From the NCBI RefSeq assembly GCF_036325985.1, contig NZ_JAUHLI010000022.1, forward strand, positions 1 through 48,807: 48,807 bases of DNA, read 5' to 3'. This document shows, in pieces, positions 1 to 7,151 of the stretch. Position 1 is the first letter of the stretch. Every line of letters starts with the position of its first letter. The stretch comes from Alkalimonas cellulosilytica (GTDB lineage: Bacteria > Pseudomonadota > Gammaproteobacteria > Enterobacterales > Alteromonadaceae). Position numbers and translations under genes: made by a program. The notes under the pieces are model-generated. The model had not been told where the DNA came from and ran no database searches. It saw only the letters and a program-made list of their open reading frames with translations.

Positions 1-76
1 TCGCCTTCCCTTTACGATTTGCATCCTTAGTTGCCGCATGCTATTAGATCCTCTCTAAGTGAAGGATCCCAATGCT

Positions 77-1396
77 ATGGCAAGCAGCCATTATCAACTG
101 AATGCGCTAGGTGAACTGCAGCCAGCCGATGCAGATGGCGAATTGGTACTATGCCGTTATTGCGACTTACTGCAACACTTGCCGGAGCTGCAGCCGGGCG
201 AAGAAGCTCACTGCAGCCAGTGTGGCCATCTGCTGGATAGCCGCCATCCGCAGCCTGTGCTTCGACCCGTGCTATTTGCTGGTAGTGCCCTTTTTATGTT
301 GGTGCTTGCCAATCTGTTTCCCTTTATCAGCATTTATGCCGCCGGTAGCCAGCAGCAAATGAGCTTTCTGGATACCTCGTCCGTGCTCTTTACTGTGCAC
401 CATCCCGCCCTTGCTGTGTTGGTGTGGCTGTTTATACAGGCGATCCCCGCCTTTTGTATGGCCGCAGTGATTTATCTGAAACTGGGGATGCTCTGGCCGT
501 TACCGGCTCGCATGTGGGTAGCCCGGGTGTTGTTTATGCTCAAGCCCTGGAGCATGGTGGATATCTTTCTGATTGGTTTATTGGTCAGCTTTGTCAAGCT
601 AGCCAGTCATGGTGATTTGGCTTTGGGGTTTAGTTTCTGGGCATTTTGCTTGTTCTGCTTGTTGCACCTGCGTACCTTTCAGGTGATTGACCGCCGTGAA
701 ATGTGGTCTCGTATTGCTCCTAACCCCAAACCCCTGTTTATGGCTCAGCCCGGGTATGCTGGGCTCAGCCAGCAGTTGAAGGTCTGTGGTTGTTGTACTG
801 CCCTGGTTCCGCTTAACGCAACCCATTGCAATCGTTGTGGTGATCGAGTACACAGGCGGATCCCTGCCAGTATTCAGAAAACGCTGGCTCTGACCGCAAC
901 GGCAGCCATCCTGTACCTGCCGGCCAATATTTATCCCATCATGGTGACTGTTTCGATGGGGCAAGAAACCCAATCGACGATTCTGAGCGGGATCCGTTTG
1001 CTGTGGCAAGATGGCGCTTATCCTGTTGCGGTGATTATTGCCCTGGCCAGTGTGGTGATACCTGTGCTGAAGATTCTGATACTCTTTGGATTATGCTATC
1101 TTGTGATGCAATCACAAAGCTATCGGCAAAAGGTCTCCACTACAGTGTTTCGCTGGGTCGATTGGATAGGTCGCTGGTCCATGGTGGATGTATTGGTGGT
1201 GGCCATCCTGGCAGCTTTGGTGCGTTTTGATTTGTTGATGAGTGTGTATCCAGGGCCTGCGGCGGTCACTTTTGCCGCTGTGGTGATTATCACTATGTTG
1301 GCTGCCCTGAGTTTTGATCCGCGCTTGTTGTGGGACCGCGTTGCACAGCCAGAAAATCCAGAATCAGTAAATTCAATGACGGAGCAGACTTCGTGA
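77..1396 (+). CDS. pqiA: Paraquat-inducible protein A, inner-membrane
   Basis: Inner-membrane partner of the PqiB tunnel protein in the PqiABC intermembrane lipid-transport/envelope-stress system. The 439-residue protein has two repeated halves. Each begins with a CxxC...CxxC zinc-ribbon-like segment (CRYC/CSQC near residues 26-51, CGCC/CNRC near residues 236-255) followed by about four hydrophobic helices, which is the duplicated PqiA architecture. A GTG lies six codons upstream at 59, but AAGGA at 62-66 is well spaced for the ATG at 77, so I chose 77. The stop overlaps the pqiB start, which implies translational coupling. Family assignment is firm; the lipid substrate is not visible from sequence. 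Confidence 0.93.
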   Translation: MASSHYQLNALGELQPADADGELVLCRYCDLLQHLPELQPGEEAHCSQCGHLLDSRHPQPVLRPVLFAGSALFMLVLANLFPFISIYAAGSQQQMSFLDTSSVLFTVHHPALAVLVWLFIQAIPAFCMAAVIYLKLGMLWPLPARMWVARVLFMLKPWSMVDIFLIGLLVSFVKLASHGDLALGFSFWAFCLFCLLHLRTFQVIDRREMWSRIAPNPKPLFMAQPGYAGLSQQLKVCGCCTALVPLNATHCNRCGDRVHRRIPASIQKTLALTATAAILYLPANIYPIMVTVSMGQETQSTILSGIRLLWQDGAYPVAVIIALASVVIPVLKILILFGLCYLVMQSQSYRQKVSTTVFRWVDWIGRWSMVDVLVVAILAALVRFDLLMSVYPGPAAVTFAAVVIITMLAALSFDPRLLWDRVAQPENPESVNSMTEQTS

Positions 1397-3036
1397 CAAC
1401 ACCCGTTCAACGTCAGGCCAGTATTCAGCCTATAAAGCAATGGTCACCCATCTGGATCGTGCCTTTAGCCGCAATTGGTATTGGCATTTGGATGCTGTAC
1501 TACAGTTATCAGAATCAGGGGCCGGTGGTCACTTTAATTGCCCCTCACGCTGAAGGGCTGGTGGCTGGGAAAACCCCGGTGAAAAGTCGCAGCGTCGATG
1601 TGGGCCAGGTGGTCTCTGTCGATTTAACGGCTGATCTGAAACAAGTTGAAATTAAAGTCCGGATGCGGCCAGACACAGAGCCCTTACTCAATGCCGAGTC
1701 GCAGTTTTGGGTGGTACGGCCACAGGTCAGCCGCTCTGGTATTACCGGGTTAAATACCTTGTTATCAGGGGCCTATATTGAACTGCAACCTGGAGACTCC
1801 GATCAGATCGTCTTGCACCATAATTTGCTGGAAACACCTCCGGTCGCTTCTGCGGAAGCGGCGGGGATCCGCATTCGTTTGCGCAGTGAAGACACAGGGG
1901 TGCTATCGGTGGGAGATCCGGTGCTGTACCGTGGTTACGAAGTGGGGACAGTAGAGCAAAGCCTGTTTGATATGGACGAGCGCCAGATGCTGTACCAGCT
2001 GTTTATTCGGGCTCCTTATGACAGCTTGGTGACTGAGAATGTACGCTTTTGGCAGGCCAGTGGCGTTAGCTTTGAGCTGACCCCGGATGGGGTGAGAGTG
2101 GATGTGGCATCGATTGCCAGTTTGATCAGCGGTGGGGTTAGTTTTGATGTCTTAGAAGGGTGGCCTGCAGGTGAACGGGTGCTATCCGACACCGAGTTTG
2201 CATTGTTTCCCAATAGAAATAGCATCCACGAAGGCATGTACAGTCAATTCGTCGAGTACTTACTTTTTTTTGAAGAGTCGGTACGAGGCCTTAAGGCCGG
2301 GGCTCCGGTGGAGTACCGCGGTGTAAGGGTCGGTACTGTGGTCAGTGTGCCATTCTTTTTCTCCATGTCGCATCCCCTGGAGACCTCTTTTGATAAAGGC
2401 GTGCCGGTATTGATCCGCATTGAAACCGGTCGTTTGTATGAAAACATCAGTACCGAACAAGTCAAGCAGCAACTAGCTCGAGGCGCAGAGCAGGGGCTTA
2501 GGGCTATCCTTAAAACCAGCAGCTTGTTGACGGGGGGCTTGTATATTGATCTGGATATGGTCGATGAGCTGGAACAACCCTGGCAAGCGATGGAGTACGC
2601 TGGCTATGCCGTACTACCGACCGCTCGTGGAGGCTTGAGTAATATAGAGCAGAAGGTTCTGATGGCGCTGGAGAAAATGATCCAGCTACCGGTAGAGCCC
2701 TTGCTGCAAGAGGGCACGCAAACGTTGGCGCAGGCGACTACTGTGATGGCAGAAATGGAGTTGGTGATGCGACAACTGGATAGCTATCTGGCTCAGCCTG
2801 CACTACAACAAGCGCCCGAACAGCTGAGTCAAAGCCTGGTGCAACTGGAGCAATTGCTGCAGGCTTTTGGCCCCGGGTCACAAACGCATCAACGCCTTAA
2901 TAGCAATTTGCAGCAATTTGAGCAACTGCAGCGTGATTTACAGCCTTTGCTGCATACGCTTAACCAGCGGAGCAATGCGCTGATCTTTCAGGCTTCCCCT
3001 GCAGCTGATCCAGAACCAAAGAGAGCCCAACCATGA
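1393..3036 (+). CDS. pqiB: PqiB, MCE-domain intermembrane transport protein
   Basis: A 547-residue protein with one N-terminal transmembrane helix (about residues 18-38, after a short positively charged segment), then three MCE-type beta domains and a C-terminal alpha-helical, Gln/Leu-rich coiled region (about 440-530). This is the PqiB layout that in E. coli forms a hexameric periplasmic tunnel carrying phospholipid between membranes; the E. coli protein is almost the same length. The reading frame is open further upstream, but the GTG at 1393 overlaps the pqiA stop (GTGA) and has GGAG at 1381-1384, so it is preferred. The stop overlaps the pqiC ATG. Confidence 0.93.
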   Translation: MTTPVQRQASIQPIKQWSPIWIVPLAAIGIGIWMLYYSYQNQGPVVTLIAPHAEGLVAGKTPVKSRSVDVGQVVSVDLTADLKQVEIKVRMRPDTEPLLNAESQFWVVRPQVSRSGITGLNTLLSGAYIELQPGDSDQIVLHHNLLETPPVASAEAAGIRIRLRSEDTGVLSVGDPVLYRGYEVGTVEQSLFDMDERQMLYQLFIRAPYDSLVTENVRFWQASGVSFELTPDGVRVDVASIASLISGGVSFDVLEGWPAGERVLSDTEFALFPNRNSIHEGMYSQFVEYLLFFEESVRGLKAGAPVEYRGVRVGTVVSVPFFFSMSHPLETSFDKGVPVLIRIETGRLYENISTEQVKQQLARGAEQGLRAILKTSSLLTGGLYIDLDMVDELEQPWQAMEYAGYAVLPTARGGLSNIEQKVLMALEKMIQLPVEPLLQEGTQTLAQATTVMAEMELVMRQLDSYLAQPALQQAPEQLSQSLVQLEQLLQAFGPGSQTHQRLNSNLQQFEQLQRDLQPLLHTLNQRSNALIFQASPAADPEPKRAQP

Positions 3037-3593
3037 GATCACTCCTTTGTGCCACTTTTTTGCTATTGATCATGGCGTGCTCACAACAAAGTGTTCAGAT
3101 TCAGTATTATCAGTTCCCCTATCCGGAGGTATTGCCGAAGGTAGAGGTTGCATCCCAGCCTGAGCGGGTACTTGTGCTGGAGGGGATTCAACTGGCACCT
3201 TTTCTGCAACAGCGGGGTATTGCCTTTCAGCAGAGTCCGACAGAACTGAACGTTGCCAGGCAGCATTTGTGGGCGGATGATCTGGCCACCCAGCTAAGCC
3301 GGCATTTGCTGTTGAACCTGGATGCACAGGCCCGCGGCTGGCAGTTGCAAAAGCAAGCGGATAAAACGGCGGTGCAGCTGCATATTCAACTGGACCGGAT
3401 GGTGGGAACTACGGATGGTTATGCGCTGCTTAGTGGTGAGTACCGGCTATCACGGCAGCAGCACAGTCATCGACAGCGATTTTTGATTCAGCAGCCAATG
3501 CAAAGTGATGGCTACCCAGCCCTGGTACAAGCCATGGCCGAAGGTTGGCAGCAGCTGAGCCATGACATTGCCCGGCAATTGGAAACCTTTTAA
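3033..3593 (+). CDS. pqiC: PqiC, outer-membrane lipoprotein of the Pqi system
   Basis: A 186-residue lipoprotein. The N-terminus has a short charged start, a Leu-rich hydrophobic stretch and a lipobox ending in Cys at residue 16 (I-M-A-C), so it should be lipidated and sorted to a membrane. The remainder matches the PqiC/YmbA (ABC-type transport auxiliary) family, which docks the PqiB tunnel at the outer membrane. The ATG overlaps the pqiB stop by ATGA. It is the last gene of pqiABC; no obvious hairpin-plus-T terminator follows. Confidence 0.88.
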   Translation: MRSLLCATFLLLIMACSQQSVQIQYYQFPYPEVLPKVEVASQPERVLVLEGIQLAPFLQQRGIAFQQSPTELNVARQHLWADDLATQLSRHLLLNLDAQARGWQLQKQADKTAVQLHIQLDRMVGTTDGYALLSGEYRLSRQQHSHRQRFLIQQPMQSDGYPALVQAMAEGWQQLSHDIARQLETF

Positions 3594-3679
3594 CTTGCGA
3601 CTTGAGAAAAATGAGTGGTTTTGCATAAAAATGACAAAAATCAGCTTACTTTTGCATCGCAAGGCCTTAGAATTAATTT

Positions 3680-3711
3680 GGATGTCTGGACGTAAAAGTG
3701 TTTATACGTTT
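3680..3711 (+). promoter_or_regulatory. Four tandem MetJ-box-like octamers upstream of oadGAB
   Basis: Read in 8-base steps against the MetJ consensus AGACGTCT, this stretch gives GGATGTCT (6/8), GGACGTAA (5/8), AAGTGTTT (4/8) and ATACGTTT (6/8), head to tail with no gaps. MetJ binds cooperatively to such arrays of two or more 8-bp boxes. It lies 160-190 bp before oadG in the only intergenic space of the operon. The periodic match is seen; MetJ binding is inference. Confidence 0.45.
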
Positions 3712-3807
3712 GCAGATTCATGCTATCTATAGCTGCTATCACAGGACTGAATTGTCGGTTCGAGGCAGAATCCGGATAATGAAGCTCCTGGCAACAAAGG
3801 TTTGCAG

Positions 3808-3861
3808 ATGAAACTGTTGCGTATGGTGAAGCGGCAGATGACAACAGCAAGGGTTCGGTAA
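3808..3861 (+). CDS. Possible 17-codon leader ORF before oadG
   Basis: An ATG at 3808 opens 17 codons (M-K-L-L-R-M-V-K-R...) ending in TAA at 3859-3861, nine bases before the oadG start. AAAGG lies seven bases upstream of the ATG. A second, ten-codon ORF (3779-3811, also beginning M-K-L-L) ends in TGA overlapping this ATG. The peptide is short and basic. It could be a leader peptide or coupling ORF, or chance; there is no independent support for translation. Confidence 0.25.
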   Translation: MKLLRMVKRQMTTARVR

Positions 3862-3870
3862 GGGGGAGTT

Positions 3871-4116
3871 ATGGCAGTCAGCACCATGCTGCAACAGGCA
3901 GCGGAATTAATGGCTATCGGGATGGCTACGGTCTTTGTTTTCCTGACGGTACTGGTGATAATTATTCAGCTGATGAGCTTGAGTATACGGCGCTTTTTCC
4001 CAACCAAAAAGACAACAGCAACGACGGTGGAAGTGGTGGAGTCGGATGCGATTTCTCCCCGGGTAGTGGCTGCCATTAGTGCAGCCATTCATCAACACCG
4101 GCAGCAACAACATTAA
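3871..4116 (+). CDS. oadG: Oxaloacetate decarboxylase Na+ pump, gamma subunit
   Basis: An 81-residue protein with one transmembrane helix (about residues 13-36) and a hydrophilic C-terminal tail ending in a His/Gln-rich stretch (H-Q-H-R-Q-Q-Q-H). This is the OadG pattern: the tail binds the alpha subunit and metal, and the helix anchors it to OadB. A strong GGGGGAG Shine-Dalgarno sits just before the ATG. It is first in an oadG-oadA-oadB operon, with 12 bp to oadA. Confidence 0.9.
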   Translation: MAVSTMLQQAAELMAIGMATVFVFLTVLVIIIQLMSLSIRRFFPTKKTTATTVEVVESDAISPRVVAAISAAIHQHRQQQH

Positions 4117-4128
4117 AAGAGGACTGTT

Positions 4129-5907
4129 ATGAGTAAGCCATTGTTATTAACCGAGCTGGTACTCAGAGATGCCCATCAATCCCTGTTGGCAACCCGGATG
4201 CGTCTGGAAGACATGCTGCCTATTGCTGAAAAATTGGATAAGGTCGGCTACTGGTCGATGGAGTCCTGGGGTGGAGCTACCTTCGATGCCTGCATTCGTT
4301 ACCTGGGGGAGGATCCCTGGCACCGGATCCGGGCACTGAAAAAAGCCATGCCAAATACCAAGCAACAGATGTTGCTGCGAGGCCAGAATTTGTTGGGCTA
4401 CCGGCATTATGCGGATGATGTGGTCGAAGCCTTTGTCGATCGGGCGGTTGAGAACGGGGTGGATGTGTTCCGCATTTTCGACGCCATGAATGATATTCGT
4501 AATTTGCAGACAGCTATTCAGGCCGCGGTCAAAGCCAATGCTCATGCTCAGGGCACCATGTCCTATACCGTTAGCCCGGTGCATACCATTGATATGTGGG
4601 TCGATATGGCGATCCAGCTGGAAGACATGGGCTGTCACTCCATTTGCATCAAAGACATGGCGGGCTTGCTCAAGCCCTACGTGGCCGAAGAGCTGATTAC
4701 CCGTATCAAAGAAGCGGTGAAAATCCCACTGGCGATGCAATGCCACGCTACCACAGGGCTGAGTACGGCAACCTACCAGAAAGCCATCGATGCTGGCATT
4801 GATATGCTGGATACTGCGATTTCCTCGATGAGTATGACCTACGGTCATAGTGCGACAGAAACCATGGTCGCCATTACCGAAGGCACCGAGCGTGATACCG
4901 GACTGGATTTGGTGTTGTTGGCAGAAATTGCGGCTTATTTCCGTGAAGTACGGAAAAAATACGCCAAATTTGAAGGCTCATTAAAAGGCGTTGATGCCCG
5001 CATTTTGCTGGCGCAGGTGCCGGGAGGGATGCTGACCAATATGGAAAGCCAGCTCAAGGAGCAGGATGCGCTGGATAAGCTGGATACGGTATTAAAAGAG
5101 ATCCCCAAAGTTCGCGAAGACTTAGGCTTTATTCCCTTAGTCACGCCAACCTCGCAGATTGTTGGCACTCAGGCGGTGCTGAATGTATTGACCGGTGAGC
5201 GCTATAAGACCATCACCAAAGAAACAGCTGGTGTACTGAAAGGCGAGTACGGTGCGACGCCTGCTGAGGTCGATGCTGAACTGCAGCAAAGAGTATTGGA
5301 TGGCAGCGATGCCATCACCTGCCGCCCTGCCGATTTGCTGGAACCGGAGATGGAGCGATTAAGCAAAGAGCTGCAGGAAATCGCTAAAAAAGAAAGCATC
5401 AGCCTGGCCGATGCTCAGGTAGATGATGTGCTGACCTATGCCTTGTTCCCGCAAGTGGGCTTGAAATTCCTGAAAAACCGCAACAACCCGGCAGCTTTTG
5501 AACCGGTACCGGAGGCGCCTTCTGAAACCAGCAGCAGTGCAAGCACAGCGGTGACGGTAACTGGTGGCGTTGCGGCTTACAGCGTACGGGTCGATGGCAA
5601 GGTGTATGAAGTTGAGGTAGCGCCTAGCGGCGAGCTCAGTAGCATCAAGCCAGTGGTTGAAGAAAACATTCCTGGCCGCGCTTCTGTAACGGGTAGCGGA
5701 ACTTTAACCGCGCCATTAGCCGGCAATATCTGGAAAGTGGTGACCAAGGAAGGCGCCCAGGTGAAGAAGGGCGATGTGGTGATCATTATGGAAGCGATGA
5801 AAATGGAAACCGAAGTGCGTGCTGCAGTGGATGGTAGTATTCAGAAGATCCATGTCAGTGCTGGTGATGCAGTCAGCAATGGCGATGTGTTGATCACCTA
5901 CGCCTGA
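4129..5907 (+). CDS. oadA: Oxaloacetate decarboxylase alpha subunit, biotin-dependent
   Basis: A 592-residue cytoplasmic carboxyltransferase that moves CO2 from oxaloacetate to its own biotin; OadB then decarboxylates the carboxybiotin and exports Na+. The N-terminal HMGL-like/pyruvate carboxylase-type domain is recognisable (TELVLRDAHQSL near residue 8, then the conserved carboxyltransferase core to about 460). A Ser/Thr/Ala-rich linker follows and then a biotinyl-lipoyl domain (about 520-592) with the biotin site E-A-M-K-M-E. Length is typical of the family. AGAGG precedes the ATG. The gene could be mistaken for pyruvate carboxylase subunit B, but the flanking gamma and beta subunits settle it. 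Confidence 0.96.
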   Translation: MSKPLLLTELVLRDAHQSLLATRMRLEDMLPIAEKLDKVGYWSMESWGGATFDACIRYLGEDPWHRIRALKKAMPNTKQQMLLRGQNLLGYRHYADDVVEAFVDRAVENGVDVFRIFDAMNDIRNLQTAIQAAVKANAHAQGTMSYTVSPVHTIDMWVDMAIQLEDMGCHSICIKDMAGLLKPYVAEELITRIKEAVKIPLAMQCHATTGLSTATYQKAIDAGIDMLDTAISSMSMTYGHSATETMVAITEGTERDTGLDLVLLAEIAAYFREVRKKYAKFEGSLKGVDARILLAQVPGGMLTNMESQLKEQDALDKLDTVLKEIPKVREDLGFIPLVTPTSQIVGTQAVLNVLTGERYKTITKETAGVLKGEYGATPAEVDAELQQRVLDGSDAITCRPADLLEPEMERLSKELQEIAKKESISLADAQVDDVLTYALFPQVGLKFLKNRNNPAAFEPVPEAPSETSSSASTAVTVTGGVAAYSVRVDGKVYEVEVAPSGELSSIKPVVEENIPGRASVTGSGTLTAPLAGNIWKVVTKEGAQVKKGDVVIIMEAMKMETEVRAAVDGSIQKIHVSAGDAVSNGDVLITYA

Positions 5908-5918
5908 GGGATGTTTTG

Positions 5919-7049
5919 ATGGACGCTTTTCAAACCTTGTTGCAATCGACCGGTGTATTGAACTTCACCGGGGGGCAGGTGGTGATGCTGCTGGTGGGTA
6001 TCGGCTTGTTGTACCTGGCCATTGCGAAAAACTTTGAACCCTTACTGCTGTTGCCCATTGGCTTTGGTGCCATTTTGACCAATATTCCTCTGGCTGGCAT
6101 GGGGGAAGTCGGTGGCTTGCTGCATATGTTTTATGAAGTGGGCGTGGGCACCGGCTTATTCCCCTTACTGATTTTCCTTGGCGTAGGTGCCATGACGGAT
6201 TTCGGTGCCTTAATTGCTTATCCGAGGATGTTGTTTTTAGGGGCTGCAGCGCAGTTTGGTATTTTTGCGACCTTGCTGGGTGCCATTGCGTTGAACTGGA
6301 TCCCCGGCATGAGCTTTACCTTTCGCGAGGCGGCAGCCATTGCCATTATTGGTGGTGCTGATGGTCCCACGGCCATCTTCCTGGCATCGCAATTGGCGCC
6401 TGAGTTGCTGGGGGCCATTGCCGTAGCGGCCTACTCCTACATGGCGCTGGTACCCATGATCCAGCCGCCCATTATGAAAGCACTGACCAGTCAGAAAGAG
6501 CGCGAAATTCAGATGACGCAGCTGCGCACGGTCAGTAAAAAAGAAAAGATACTGTTTCCACTTATTTTACTGATGCTGACTATTCTGTTCCTGCCTACGG
6601 CAGCCCCACTGATTGGGATGCTCTGCCTGGGCAACTTGATGCGTGAAGCGGGCGTCGTCGACCGGCTCAGCAAAACGGCGCAAAACGAGCTGATTAATAT
6701 CGTCACCATTTTTCTGGGCTTGGCGGTAGGTTCAAGGTTAAGTGCCGAGCACTTCTTAACCACCCAGACGTTGGGTATTTTGATCCTGGGCATGGTGGCT
6801 TTTGCTATTGGCACGGCTTCCGGCGTAATTATGGCGAAAGTGATGAATAAGTTGTCCAAGCAGCCGATCAACCCACTGGTTGGTGCAGCAGGGGTTTCTG
6901 CGGTGCCAATGGCTGCGCGGGTAGTGAACAAAGTCGGTTTGCAGGCTAACCCACATAACTTTCTGCTGATGCATGCGATGGGGCCGAATGTGGCTGGTGT
7001 GATTGGTTCGGCGGTTGCAGCAGGTATTTTGTTGGCTCTGGTTGGGTAA
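5919..7049 (+). CDS. oadB: Oxaloacetate decarboxylase beta subunit, Na+-translocating
   Basis: A 376-residue polytopic membrane protein with about nine to eleven hydrophobic segments. The GADGPTAIF and SAVPMAARV stretches match the conserved OadB/MmdB/GcdB regions that bind Na+ and carboxybiotin. It couples decarboxylation to outward Na+ transport. A TTG one codon earlier is also in frame, but GAGGG at 5906-5910 is spaced eight bases from the ATG at 5919, so that start is used. It closes the oadGAB operon. Confidence 0.95.
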   Translation: MDAFQTLLQSTGVLNFTGGQVVMLLVGIGLLYLAIAKNFEPLLLLPIGFGAILTNIPLAGMGEVGGLLHMFYEVGVGTGLFPLLIFLGVGAMTDFGALIAYPRMLFLGAAAQFGIFATLLGAIALNWIPGMSFTFREAAAIAIIGGADGPTAIFLASQLAPELLGAIAVAAYSYMALVPMIQPPIMKALTSQKEREIQMTQLRTVSKKEKILFPLILLMLTILFLPTAAPLIGMLCLGNLMREAGVVDRLSKTAQNELINIVTIFLGLAVGSRLSAEHFLTTQTLGILILGMVAFAIGTASGVIMAKVMNKLSKQPINPLVGAAGVSAVPMAARVVNKVGLQANPHNFLLMHAMGPNVAGVIGSAVAAGILLALVG

Positions 7050-7081
7050 CCGCTAAGCTGTTTGCGCACTCTGTATGACTG

Positions 7082-7107
7082 GAAACAGCTGTTACATCCG
7101 CTGTTTC
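7082..7107 (+). terminator. Hairpin after oadB, possible weak terminator
   Basis: GAAACAGC (7082-7089) and GCTGTTTC (7100-7107) form an 8-bp perfect stem with a 10-base loop, 32 bp after the oadB stop. No run of T follows, so intrinsic termination would be weak. It separates oadGAB from the kinase-like gene. Confidence 0.4.
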
Positions 7108-7151
7108 TGGTTATACTGGCCATTGTCTATTTATAACCTTAAGAGAGTACC

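Noticed and set aside
3594..3870. Known riboswitch in the oadG leader
   Set aside because: No motif of the cobalamin, SAM, glycine or other riboswitches could be recognised; only a secondary-structure and covariance search could settle it.
4147..4848. 233-codon open frame antisense to oadA
   Set aside because: It is a codon-bias shadow of oadA on the other strand; the protein has no recognisable domain and is His/Gly-rich.
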